Part shown: piece after piece, positions 1-6,949 of the stretch
Layout: the number at the start of each line of letters is the position of its first letter
How positions within the stretch are numbered: position 1 is the first letter of the stretch
From: JAPWJZ01 sp035626855
GTDB taxonomy: Bacteria; Pseudomonadota; Alphaproteobacteria; Micavibrionales; UBA2020
DNA: 11,881 nucleotides
Assembly: GCA_035626855.1 (NCBI GenBank)
Contig: DASPMW010000122.1
Span: 1 to 11,881 of the forward strand
Direction of reading: 5' to 3'
Translations under genes and position numbers: made by a program
Notes under the pieces: generated by a model
Told to the model about the DNA's origin: nothing
Database searches by the model: none
What the model saw: only the letters and a program-made list of their open reading frames with translations

Positions 1-60
1 ATAGTTAGTCTATGGTAATTAACGGTCGCGAAACCCCTCCCCTCGCGGCTTCCGACCGGC

Positions 61-66
61 TATAAA
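61..66 (+). promoter_or_regulatory. Candidate -10 element of ubiG
   Basis: TATAAA lies with exactly 6 nt between it and the ubiG ATG at 73. No Shine-Dalgarno sequence is present in the gap. A transcript starting about 7 nt after this box would be leaderless or nearly so. No convincing -35 hexamer lies at the usual distance (the sequence there is C-rich). This is inference from position and sequence only. Confidence 0.35.
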
Positions 67-72
67 ATCCCT

Positions 73-828
73 ATGAAGAAAACGCGCAAAAAACCCGCAG
101 CCCGTTCAACCGTCGATGCCGCGGAAATCCGCCAGTTCGACGCGATCGCCGCAACCTGGTGGGACGAGTCGGGACCGATGAAGCCGCTGCACCAGCTCAA
201 CCCCGTTCGGCTCGACTATATCCGGCGCATGGCGCTCGCGCATTTCGGGCTGGCCGACCGCGTCAAGGCGCTGCAGGGTTTAAGTGTCGCCGATATCGGC
301 TGCGGCGGCGGGCTGGTGGCGGAGCCCCTGTATCGCATGGGCGCGTCAGTGACAGGGGTCGACGCAGGCGCCGAAAATATCAAGGCTGCCACGGCGCATG
401 CCGCGGCGCATGGTCTCGATATTACCTATCTCGCGACAACCGGCGAAGCGCTGGCCGCAAAGGGCAAAAAATTCGATATCGTGACGGCGCTCGAAATCGT
501 CGAGCATGTGGCCGATGTCGAGGAATTCATGGCGGGCTTGGCAAAGCTGGTCAAGCCGGGCGGTCTGCTGGTCATGAGCACGCTCAACCGCACAGCCAAA
601 TCCTACGCGCTCGGCATCGTTGCCGCCGAATACATCCTGCGCTGGGTCCCGCCCGGCACGCATGACTGGCAGAAATTCCTGAAACCCTCCGAGCTCGCAA
701 AGCATGTGCAGGCGAAAGGGCTTGAAGTGACCGATATTCGTGGCCTCGTCTATAATCCCTTCACCCGCAGCTTTTCGATGAGCGCTGCTGATCTTGACGT
801 GAATTATTTTTTGACAGCGATTAAATAA
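73..828 (+). CDS. ubiG: Ubiquinone biosynthesis O-methyltransferase UbiG
   Basis: SAM-dependent O-methyltransferase that carries out both O-methylations of the ubiquinone head group (polyprenyl-dihydroxyphenol and 3-demethylubiquinol), acting at the cytoplasmic face of the inner membrane. The 251 residues match the family length. After a basic 12-residue N-terminus comes the UbiG hallmark FDAIAATWWDESGPMKPLH (about 22-40) and LNPVRLDYI. SAM motif I DIGCGGGL is at 74-81, the acidic residue after strand 2 is in TGVDAG (94-99), and EIVEH is at 141-145. The family signature STLNRTAKSYALGI followed by PPGTHDWQKFLKPSEL is at about 169-208. ATG 73 is the only start that keeps the WWD block; the next ATG is inside it. 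There is no Shine-Dalgarno sequence. A Sel1-repeat gene follows after 13 bp. In many alphaproteobacteria ubiG lies divergent from lysC, which would fall off the left edge here; that is inference. Confidence 0.96.
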   Translation: MKKTRKKPAARSTVDAAEIRQFDAIAATWWDESGPMKPLHQLNPVRLDYIRRMALAHFGLADRVKALQGLSVADIGCGGGLVAEPLYRMGASVTGVDAGAENIKAATAHAAAHGLDITYLATTGEALAAKGKKFDIVTALEIVEHVADVEEFMAGLAKLVKPGGLLVMSTLNRTAKSYALGIVAAEYILRWVPPGTHDWQKFLKPSELAKHVQAKGLEVTDIRGLVYNPFTRSFSMSAADLDVNYFLTAIK

Positions 829-841
829 TCTGGAGCTGCAA

Positions 842-1531
842 ATGGTATCACCGCGCCGCGTATTTCGGGCTTTTCCGTTGGCAATTTTCTTGCTGTTTCC
901 AACCTCTGCCGAAGCTCATGGTGGCATCGAAACTTTATTTTTCATGGGGGTCGTCGCACTGCTGGCGGTCATCGCCGCAAGCATCCTCAGCTTTATTGTA
1001 TTCTTCTTTGGAATTTATTTTATACGCCGCCGCCGCAGGCGCAAAAAAGGCGACAACAGCTCCGTCGGCAAAGTCAGCACCGTGTTTTACGCGCTGATCG
1101 TCACTATTGTCTTCATGGTCTTTTCCGTTCGCTGGCTGGTTGGGAACTACATGGAAGATTCGCGCGCCGAAAGCGGCGTACTGCGCCTGATGCACGACCC
1201 CCGGGTGACAGAGGTGCCGCCTCCTGGCCAGGTTGTGCCGATCAGGCCCGAGGACGCCGCGAAAGCAAAGAGATTGCTGAAATCGGCCGAGAAAAACCGA
1301 TATGACAGATTTACCCTCGGAATCATGTATCGGCGGGGAGAAGGCGTACCGCAGGACTTCGCCGAGGCTTACTACTGGTTATCACTATCATTGCTGCAAT
1401 TCCAGGCGGATCATATGTATCTTCCCGGCGCGGAAGGTGCGCGCGATGATTCCAAGCGACGGTTGACGCCCGAGCAAGTCGCCGCCGTCGACGACCGGGT
1501 CATGGAGTGGCAGAAGGCGAACCCGCCCTAG
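842..1531 (+). CDS. Membrane-anchored Sel1-repeat (TPR-like) protein
   Basis: Hypothetical protein of 229 residues. Residues 1-25 look like a signal peptide ending AEA before H26. Two hydrophobic segments follow at about 31-61 and 80-100, separated by a very basic stretch (RRRRRRKK, 62-69) that should stay cytoplasmic. The C-terminal half has one clear Sel1/TPR-like repeat at about 155-184 (TLGIMYRRGEGVPQDFAEAYYWLSL), with the usual G-x-GV-D-x-A-A-W pattern. Sel1 repeats usually mediate protein-protein contacts, so an adaptor role at the membrane is plausible, but no substrate can be named. A good GGAG Shine-Dalgarno sequence lies 8 nt before the ATG. The 13-bp gap to ubiG suggests one transcript. 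It meets the minus-strand NDUFAF5-like gene tail-to-tail with only 11 bp between stops and no visible terminator. Confidence 0.85.
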   Translation: MVSPRRVFRAFPLAIFLLFPTSAEAHGGIETLFFMGVVALLAVIAASILSFIVFFFGIYFIRRRRRRKKGDNSSVGKVSTVFYALIVTIVFMVFSVRWLVGNYMEDSRAESGVLRLMHDPRVTEVPPPGQVVPIRPEDAAKAKRLLKSAEKNRYDRFTLGIMYRRGEGVPQDFAEAYYWLSLSLLQFQADHMYLPGAEGARDDSKRRLTPEQVAAVDDRVMEWQKANPP

Positions 1532-1542
1532 GCCAGGCTCAA

Positions 1543-2451
1543 TCATGGCCGCGCTTTTTCTCCCGTCTTCACTTCTTCCACGCCGAGCGCGTCGGCCAGC
1601 TTCACCTTCGCGCTGCCGGGCTGGATGGGTTTTTGCTGGCTGGCATGCGGCGACCAGCCGATGGCGTAGATGATCTGGAAGGTGGCAGGCACGCGGCCTT
1701 TCGCATCGCCGAATTTTTCGGTGTAGATTTTGGCGGCTTCGAAGATCACACCGCGCCGCGTCGGCTTTTTCAGACGGTTGGCGATTGCATTCGTCGCCCC
1801 CATGCCGCGCAGATCCTGCATCAGCTTCAGCGGGTTGGAGTAATCGACGGTGATGATATCGCTATCGACGACGGGCAGGGCGAATTGCGCACGCTGCAGC
1901 AGCGCGCCCATATCGCGCGCATCGATGAAGGGCGACACGCGCGGGCTGGCGCCCCCTGTCACCGCAAGCTCCGCCGTCATCAGCGATTCACGCAGTTCGT
2001 AAAGACTTTCCCCGCCCAGCACGGCAGCCAGAAACAAGCCATCCGGCTTCAGCGCCTGGCGTATCTGCACCATCGCGCCCGGCAGGTCGTTGACCCAATG
2101 CAGGGAAAGGTTGCTGATAACCGCGTCAAGGCTGCAGGTTTTAAAAGGCAGGAATTCTTCATCCGCGACGACGCCGAGCGCCGCCTGCGCCGCCTGCGCC
2201 GCCATGCTACGCGAAACATCGGCGGTTACAACCGTCTCTATCCCCGCCCTGCCCGCGAGCGCGCGCGCCATTACCCCATGCCCGCCAAGATCGACCACCG
2301 TCGGAAATTCTTTTTTGATAAGGTCAAGCCGGTCCGCCAGTCGCGACGCGACATCTGTCAGCAGAAAGTCAAACCCACCGATATCCGCCGCTGCGCGCTC
2401 GCGGCGAAGGCGGAGAAGTTTGCGGTCGAATACTTGGATGGGGCTGGTCAT
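1543..2451 (-). CDS. NDUFAF5-like complex I assembly protein (SAM-dependent methyltransferase fold)
   Basis: The 302-residue protein follows the NDUFAF5 family along almost its whole length: VFDRKLLRLRRERAA (7-21), FDFLLTDVASRLADRL (27-42), VADEEFLPF (95-103), SNLSLHWVNDLPGA (113-126), LKPDGLF, GGESLYELRESL (146-157), SPFIDARDMGALLQRA, LMQDLRGMGATNA (210-222) and VPATFQIIYAIGW (254-266). Human NDUFAF5 hydroxylates an arginine of the NDUFS7 subunit early in complex I assembly. The bacterial homologue probably acts on NuoB, but that is inference. The SAM motif I region reads VVDLGGHGVMA (52-62), so it lacks the classic GxGxG, which fits a family that does not do ordinary methyl transfer. BioC is a more distant relative and less likely. 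There is no Shine-Dalgarno sequence; a TATAAC box sits 6 nt before the ATG. It lies downstream of the 914-residue gene after 41 bp. Confidence 0.9.
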   Translation of the reverse strand: MTSPIQVFDRKLLRLRRERAAADIGGFDFLLTDVASRLADRLDLIKKEFPTVVDLGGHGVMARALAGRAGIETVVTADVSRSMAAQAAQAALGVVADEEFLPFKTCSLDAVISNLSLHWVNDLPGAMVQIRQALKPDGLFLAAVLGGESLYELRESLMTAELAVTGGASPRVSPFIDARDMGALLQRAQFALPVVDSDIITVDYSNPLKLMQDLRGMGATNAIANRLKKPTRRGVIFEAAKIYTEKFGDAKGRVPATFQIIYAIGWSPHASQQKPIQPGSAKVKLADALGVEEVKTGEKARP

Positions 2452-2457
2452 GGGCTT

Positions 2458-2463
2458 GTTATA
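2458..2463 (-). promoter_or_regulatory. Candidate -10 element of the NDUFAF5-like gene
   Basis: On the minus strand TATAAC lies with 6 nt between it and the ATG at 2451, the same geometry as at ubiG. No Shine-Dalgarno sequence is present. No good -35 is seen at 16-18 nt. It could give a leaderless mRNA in addition to read-through from the upstream 914-residue gene. Confidence 0.3.
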
Positions 2464-2492
2464 GGACGCCGCGTGCGCCGAAGGAAGTACCG

Positions 2493-5237
2493 TTAAATCT
2501 TCCCGCCCTTATCCGTCGGCGGGCGCAGTTCCAGCGTCATCAGCTTGTCGTTGCGGATTTTCTTGAGCTGGTCGGCAACGGCGACGATATCCTTGTCGAT
2601 CTGGGCGACGATCGCGGTTTCCTGCATATGGATTTCTTCATTGCCGTTTTTCAGCAATTTCTTCGCCTGTGCATAGCTGTCCATCAGCCGCTTGCCGATA
2701 CGGGGGGCGGCGATGCTCTCGATGAGGGCCTGCGCCGCCTTGCTCTGCTCCAGCAGCGCGGGATCGATGTTTTGGGGCGGCTGGTACGGCTGGTAGGCAT
2801 CTGGCTTCGCCGCTGCGCCGCCGCCACCGCCTGCGGCGCCGCGTTGGCCCAGCACGCGCGACGGGGCGGCAGAATAGCCGACGTTCTTGGCTTCCACCGC
2901 CGTTTTCTCCGTCGACAGGGAGAAGCCGGTGCTTTTCAGGTTGACCGGGCTACGGCTCAGGTTCATGTCGCTGTTCGAATCCATCGCCATCTGCGTGCGG
3001 GCGAGCATCTTGAGGAGCGTGCCCGAAAACCGCGTAAAGCCCCAGAGCCGCCACAGCCGCTTGATCATCGCATATTCGCGCTTCGGGCCGTTCCCGCCTT
3101 CCGGAGGCGATGACACAATGAATGGGTAAACCCGCTGCGGGGTGACGCCCGTATGCGTGAAATAACTCTCGCCGAGCTTACCCACCTGCTCCACGGGCAC
3201 GCGGAATTTCTCGGCGATAAAGGCCTTGGCCTCGTCGATCGAGCGGATATTTTTCGGCAGCATGAAACTGGGCGCATTCAGCATCGCGCCGTCGCCGCCC
3301 AGCCGGTTCGGCACGGGCAGGATCTTGGGGTCGAGCGAGACGAGCAGGTTGTTGTCCCAGTCGCGGGAAACCGGGATGACGACGGCGATATTCTCGATGC
3401 CGTCCTCGCTCATGATGAATTCGATATCCTGCGCCGACAGCCCGCGCGCAGCCTTGCCGACCTTGCCTTCCTCGACGAAGACGGATTTGACCGGCTTCAG
3501 CGTGACTGCGCCGCGCTGCTCTTCCTCGAACTCGCAGGCCTCGCAATCGGCCAGCATGTCTTCCGGGTCTTTCGGCTTCACGGGCTGGCCCGGCATCTTG
3601 GGCATGACCTCGCCGATCCAGCGCGGGAAGGGAATGTTATAGCGCGACATCAGCTCGAATACATGCAGCTCAAGGCGCGGCTCCGGCAGCAGACCGACCT
3701 GCGAGGCGAGAATGATGTCCGTGCCGTCGAGTTCCGTCACCATGCCGATCTCGGTGAAGTTGACTTCCTTGTCCTCCTTGATCGGCCAGGTCGTGCGCTG
3801 CGGGTTTTCAACCTCGATGAACACAGGCTCGATTGCCTCGTCGATACGGTCGGGGCTCGGGAAATAGGTGTCGCCGACATACCAGCTTTCATCCGATTTC
3901 GCGCGCAGCGATGCGTAATTTTCGACATAGCCGAAAATCATCTTGCGGTTTTCCTCGACGTCGTCGGTCATGTTGACCGTGTCCATCGTGATCGGCTCCA
4001 CCAAGTGGCCCGACCATTTCTTGCCGTCAAGGTTGTGCGATCCGCGCGCGACCGCGTTGACAATCGGCCGCGGATAGCCCGAGCGCACGTATATCACAAG
4101 GCGGTTATCCGGCGTGATGCGGTAAGGCACGACGTCGCAATATTCGCCCGGGCGCTTCACGAGTTCATGCAGCGCGCCGGATTTTTTGTCGCGCACCACC
4201 ATGATCTGCAGGTCGCCGACAGGTTTGGTCGAAGGGCGGCGCTCCTCGATCACCAAAGACTGTTTATCCGCGACTTTCTGGGCGACAATGAAGTAGTTCG
4301 TCGGCGGCGCGTTCAGCGGCGTATATCCTTCGTCGTAGAGCTGGAAGCGCCCTTTGAAGCAGTTCTTCACGACCCACTGGTTCCAGTGCGGCGCAGAGAA
4401 GACCATCCTCATGCCGAGGCGCGCGAATTCGCGGCGGTAATCCTGGTAAGTGAAGAATGTATATTCCTGCGATAGTTCCGACTGCCAATCCTTGCGGTAA
4501 TTCTTGCGATGCACGAATTCCAGCGCCCATTTATGCGGCAGGCGGAACAGGCGCGTGCCGTCGCGGCGCGGCATCAGCTCCTCAATGAAGAAGCCTTCGC
4601 AGCCGGACGCCATTGGTCGCGCGTTTTGCGAGAAGTGGACGAGCAGGTCGGCATCGGACAGCTCGAGCGGCGTGTTGCCCTGACTCGGCACATTTGGCAA
4701 TTCCAGCAGCACATATTCGCCTTCCGGCGGCATCATGTAATCGCGGATCAGCATCGTGCCGCCCGTCTTCAGCTTCTGGATCTGCTTTTCCAGCAGCGCC
4801 GTGACCTCGTCGGGGTTATAGCTGTTGGCCGAATAGATGTGGTGCAGCATGTTTGAATTGATGATGCCGTCGACCGTATCGTCTTCCAGCTCCGGAATGG
4901 AAATGTCGGAGGTGCGGAAGGAAAGGTTCGGCAGGCGGTAGGTCTTGCGGGCGAAATCAATCGCCTTCGGGTCCATGTCGATGCCGATGATCTCGACCCG
5001 CGGGTTCAGCAACGCGAGCACATAGGTCACCGCCCCTCGCTCGCATCCCATATCGACAACGCGCGCGCCCGCGGGCAGGAGGAAGTGCGCCGAGATCAGC
5101 GCGGCCTTCTGCTGGATGAATTCGGGCATTTCGATGACGGCGCGGGCGCGCGTGGCTTCGTCCTTCGCCAGCTCGGAGAAATTCCGGATGCTGGCTGCCA
5201 CCTGTTCAGCGATTTCAGTCCTGTCAACTTTCGACAC
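2493..5237 (-). CDS. Large protein: N-terminal class I methyltransferase domain plus Nudix-like segments and C-terminal helix
   Basis: This 914-residue protein has an N-terminal SAM-methyltransferase domain at about 50-170. Motif I is VVDMGCERGAVT (60-71), then EIIGIDMDPKAI (82-93) with the acidic SAM-ribose residue, LSFRTSDI, and VDGIINSNMLHHIY (122-135). Residues 171-330 are rich in aromatic and charged residues, with no family I recognise. Segments 340-476 and about 582-712 share an outline: a D-N-x-L strand, a proline-rich turn, a helix, then a YF strand (GDTYFPSPDRIDEAIEPVFI and GESYFTHTGVTPQRVYPFIV). This resembles late strands of ADP-ribose-type Nudix domains, but no Nudix box GX5EX7REUXEEXGU is present. 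A CxxC (DCEAC) lies at 564-568, a Gly/Ala-rich linker at 799-810, and a charged helical tail at about 825-900. The start is GTG at 5237 with GAGG 7 nt upstream. No function can be assigned. It precedes the NDUFAF5-like gene on the same strand. Confidence 0.85.
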   Translation of the reverse strand: MSKVDRTEIAEQVAASIRNFSELAKDEATRARAVIEMPEFIQQKAALISAHFLLPAGARVVDMGCERGAVTYVLALLNPRVEIIGIDMDPKAIDFARKTYRLPNLSFRTSDISIPELEDDTVDGIINSNMLHHIYSANSYNPDEVTALLEKQIQKLKTGGTMLIRDYMMPPEGEYVLLELPNVPSQGNTPLELSDADLLVHFSQNARPMASGCEGFFIEELMPRRDGTRLFRLPHKWALEFVHRKNYRKDWQSELSQEYTFFTYQDYRREFARLGMRMVFSAPHWNQWVVKNCFKGRFQLYDEGYTPLNAPPTNYFIVAQKVADKQSLVIEERRPSTKPVGDLQIMVVRDKKSGALHELVKRPGEYCDVVPYRITPDNRLVIYVRSGYPRPIVNAVARGSHNLDGKKWSGHLVEPITMDTVNMTDDVEENRKMIFGYVENYASLRAKSDESWYVGDTYFPSPDRIDEAIEPVFIEVENPQRTTWPIKEDKEVNFTEIGMVTELDGTDIILASQVGLLPEPRLELHVFELMSRYNIPFPRWIGEVMPKMPGQPVKPKDPEDMLADCEACEFEEEQRGAVTLKPVKSVFVEEGKVGKAARGLSAQDIEFIMSEDGIENIAVVIPVSRDWDNNLLVSLDPKILPVPNRLGGDGAMLNAPSFMLPKNIRSIDEAKAFIAEKFRVPVEQVGKLGESYFTHTGVTPQRVYPFIVSSPPEGGNGPKREYAMIKRLWRLWGFTRFSGTLLKMLARTQMAMDSNSDMNLSRSPVNLKSTGFSLSTEKTAVEAKNVGYSAAPSRVLGQRGAAGGGGGAAAKPDAYQPYQPPQNIDPALLEQSKAAQALIESIAAPRIGKRLMDSYAQAKKLLKNGNEEIHMQETAIVAQIDKDIVAVADQLKKIRNDKLMTLELRPPTDKGGKI

Positions 5238-5271
5238 TGCGCCGCCTCGGGGAGGAGTCAGTTAATTTCTC

Positions 5272-5277
5272 CATTAT
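5272..5277 (-). promoter_or_regulatory. Consensus -10 box upstream of the 914-residue gene
   Basis: A perfect TATAAT on the minus strand, about 35 nt before the GTG start at 5237, would give a 5' UTR of roughly 28 nt that includes the GAGG Shine-Dalgarno sequence. No good -35 is seen at the usual distance, so the box may be activator-dependent or fortuitous. The divergent region 5238-5417 also has an AT-rich patch at 5321-5345. Confidence 0.4.
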
Positions 5278-5379
5278 ACCTTAGGCGACGCCCCCATCGT
5301 CTCCTAAACCGCTAAAACTCAAAGATATTAAGATAATGATGTGGGAAAAACAAGAACTTTAGGGAAAATGCCTTAGCCA

Positions 5380-5408
5380 TTGATAATCTGGAATGTTTAC
5401 GGCAAAAT
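5380..5408 (+). promoter_or_regulatory. Candidate promoter of comF
   Basis: TTGATA (5380-5385, 5 of 6 matches to the -35 consensus), a 17-nt spacer and CAAAAT (5403-5408, 4 of 6 matches to the -10 consensus). The comF ATG at 5418 lies 9 nt after the -10 box, so the transcript would have almost no leader. This agrees with the lack of a Shine-Dalgarno sequence. Confidence 0.4.
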
Positions 5409-5417
5409 TTCAAGCCC

Positions 5418-6173
5418 ATGACCTGTTCGCCGCAAAAACCCGTACTGCTGGCAAGCCTTTGGAAAGCCACGCTGAATTTGCTGCTCCCGCCGCGCTGCAT
5501 TGGCTCGGGGCGCGTGGTCGATGCGCCCGGCATGCTCTCCCCCGCCTTCTGGTCGACGCTGAGCTTTATAGACGCGCCCTTCTGCGACACCTGCGGCACG
5601 CCCTTCGGTTTCGGCGCGGTGGCGGGGACAATCTGTGCCGAATGCCTCGACAATGCGCCCGAATTCGACCGCGCGCGCTCGGCCGTCGTTTACAACGACG
5701 CCAGCCGCAAGCTTGTGATCGATTTCAAATATGGCGACCGGCTGCATGCCGTACAGACCTTTACACCCTGGCTTGCGCGCGCCGGAGCAGAGCTTCTGGC
5801 GGGGGCGGAAGTGGTCCTCCCCGTCCCCCTCCACTACCGGCGCCTGTGGCAGCGCCGCTTCAATCAGTCGGCGATATTGGGCGAAGCGCTCGCCAGGCAT
5901 ACCGGTAAGGCCTTCCTGCCCGATGGCCTGATCCGCCGCCGTCATACCGATAAGCAAAAGGGCCTCAGCCGCAAGGAACGGCACGAAAACGTGCGGGGCG
6001 CGTTTGCGGTGAACGAAAAGGCCAACCTGCGCGGCCAGAATATTGTGCTGGTCGATGACGTCTTCACAAGCGGCGCCACCCTCAACGAATGCGCAAGGGT
6101 GCTGAAAAAAGCGGGTGCTGGCGAGGTTTACGTGCTGACGATTGCCAGGGTGACGCGGGATGAAGTTCTGTAA
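5418..6173 (+). CDS. comF: ComF family phosphoribosyltransferase-like protein
   Basis: ComF-family proteins carry an N-terminal zinc-binding region and a type I phosphoribosyltransferase domain. In naturally competent bacteria ComF acts in DNA uptake; elsewhere the role is unclear. The 251 residues are typical. Family motifs are LPVPLHYRRLWQRRFNQSAIL (134-154), RRRHTDKQKGLSRKERHENV followed by RGAF (173-196), and the PRPP-binding loop IVLVDDVFTSGATL (209-222). The second cysteine set is intact (C56xxC59 and C73xxC76). The first set is nearly gone: C27 remains, but the expected partners are S30, S41 and F44. The start at 5418 has no Shine-Dalgarno sequence but has a promoter-like pair just upstream. 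msrA follows after 45 bp on the same strand. In many alphaproteobacteria comF neighbours an NDUFAF5-like gene, as here, with a large gene inserted between them. Confidence 0.92.
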   Translation: MTCSPQKPVLLASLWKATLNLLLPPRCIGSGRVVDAPGMLSPAFWSTLSFIDAPFCDTCGTPFGFGAVAGTICAECLDNAPEFDRARSAVVYNDASRKLVIDFKYGDRLHAVQTFTPWLARAGAELLAGAEVVLPVPLHYRRLWQRRFNQSAILGEALARHTGKAFLPDGLIRRRHTDKQKGLSRKERHENVRGAFAVNEKANLRGQNIVLVDDVFTSGATLNECARVLKKAGAGEVYVLTIARVTRDEVL

Positions 6174-6218
6174 CTAATCGCCGGCAGCCAGCGAATAACA
6201 GATGCAAGGAGTATCAAC

Positions 6219-6722
6219 ATGACCGAAAAAATGATCATTGCAGGCGGATGCTTCTGGGGCATGCAGGAGCTACTGCGCAGCCAGCCGGGCGTTGTAGCGT
6301 CGCGCGTCGGCTATACCGGCGGCCATCTCGACAATCCGAAATATGACGACACCCATGACAGCAAGAGCGGCCATGCGGAGGCGGTGGAGGTCGAGTTCGA
6401 TCCGGCGAAAACCAGCTACCGCGCGCTGCTGGAATATTTCTTCAAGATTCACGACCCGACGACCAAAGACCGCCAAGGCAATGACAAAGGCACGCAGTAC
6501 CGCTCGGCAATCTTTTACATGAATGACGAGCAGAAAAAGACAGCGATGGATGTCATTATCGCCGTGAACAACAGCGGCAAATGGCCGGGCAAGGTGGCGA
6601 CCACACTCGAGCCCTTCACCAAATTCTGGGAGGGCGAGGATTACCATCAGGATTACCTGCAGAAAAACCCGAACGGCTATACCTGCCACTGGGTGCGGCC
6701 CGACTGGACGCTCCCGAAATAA
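6219..6722 (+). CDS. msrA: Peptide-methionine (S)-S-oxide reductase MsrA
   Basis: Cytoplasmic repair enzyme that reduces the S-diastereomer of methionine sulfoxide, in proteins or free, using thioredoxin. The 167 residues form a compact MsrA. The catalytic motif GGCFWG is at 9-14, with nucleophile C11 and the substrate-binding FW. The family blocks GYTGGHLDNPKYDD (31-44), SGHAEAVEVEFDP (50-62), FFKIHDPTTKDRQGNDKGTQYRS (74-96) and EDYHQDYLQKNP (140-151) are all present. C156 in GYTCHW is the likely resolving cysteine. A strong AAGGAG Shine-Dalgarno sequence lies 7-8 nt before the ATG. Its TAA stop shares bases with the A-run that opens the left inverted repeat at 6721, so this repeat supplies the 3' end of the msrA transcript. 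It is probably co-transcribed with comF. Confidence 0.97.
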   Translation: MTEKMIIAGGCFWGMQELLRSQPGVVASRVGYTGGHLDNPKYDDTHDSKSGHAEAVEVEFDPAKTSYRALLEYFFKIHDPTTKDRQGNDKGTQYRSAIFYMNDEQKKTAMDVIIAVNNSGKWPGKVATTLEPFTKFWEGEDYHQDYLQKNPNGYTCHWVRPDWTLPK

Positions 6723-6746
6723 AAAAAAGCCCGGCCCGCAGCCGGG
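6721..6746 (-). terminator. Outer terminator of the left repeat arm (leftward)
   Basis: Stem 6730-6735/6741-6746 (CCCGGC with GCCGGG, perfect) with a 5-nt loop, followed on the minus strand by eight T (complement of 6721-6728). It would stop leftward transcription leaving the island before it runs antisense into msrA. Confidence 0.6.
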
Positions 6747-6802
6747 GGGTATAGTGAGAGGGCGGGGACTTCCGTTTTCTGACCACACCCAAAGATATAG
6801 AA

Positions 6803-6838
6803 ACAGCCCTTACCTTCACTGGTAGGGGCTATTTTCTT
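6803..6838 (+). terminator. Inner terminator of the left repeat arm (rightward, end of comF-msrA transcript)
   Basis: Stem 6805-6814 (AGCCCTTACC) with 6821-6830 (GGTAGGGGCT), ten pairs including one G-U, loop of 6 nt, followed by ATTTTCTTGT. This is a good Rho-independent terminator for transcription arriving from msrA. Confidence 0.75.
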
Positions 6839-6847
6839 GTATATGCG

Positions 6848-6898
6848 AAAAAAACACGCCTGCGCCGAGCCTTGCGTGCGCTGTGGCGTGTTTTTTTT
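6848..6898. terminator. Strong bidirectional hairpin just inside the left arm
   Basis: A 13-bp perfect stem pairs 6848-6860 (AAAAAAACACGCC) with 6885-6897 (GGCGTGTTTTTTT), followed by another T. The enclosed 24 nt (6861-6884) contain GCGC on both sides that can extend the structure. With A-run and T-run on opposite flanks it can terminate both strands. It has no counterpart in the right arm. It could also be the 3' end of a small RNA. Confidence 0.6.
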
Positions 6899-6949
6899 AT
6901 TGGCTGTCTTTAAAACCAGTGATCGTGCATACGCTGAAGAAACTCAGTA

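Larger units (their letters stand above)
6721..6846 (+). repeat. Left arm of 126-bp inverted repeat
   Basis: Reverse-complement partner of 9454-9579. Both arms are 126 nt long. The core 6741-6788 matches the complement of 9512-9559 with one mismatch in 48 (T at 6780). Outside the core the arms stay alignable: eight A at the outer end, a hairpin with a diverged loop, then AAAGATAT, a second hairpin and TTTTCTT plus TATATG at the inner end. Both hairpins are kept in the two arms although loops and some stem bases differ, which points to selection on structure. The arm starts within the msrA stop codon. Confidence 0.9.

Noticed and set aside
1507..2496. 329-codon plus-strand frame antisense to the NDUFAF5-like gene
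   Set aside because: The minus-strand frame matches NDUFAF5 along its length; the plus-strand product is low-complexity Arg/His-rich.
3153..4475. 440-codon open frame on the plus strand, antisense to the 914-residue gene
   Set aside because: It is Arg/His-rich with no domain pattern, and lies fully inside a gene with clear motifs on the other strand. Typical GC-skew shadow of a coding region.
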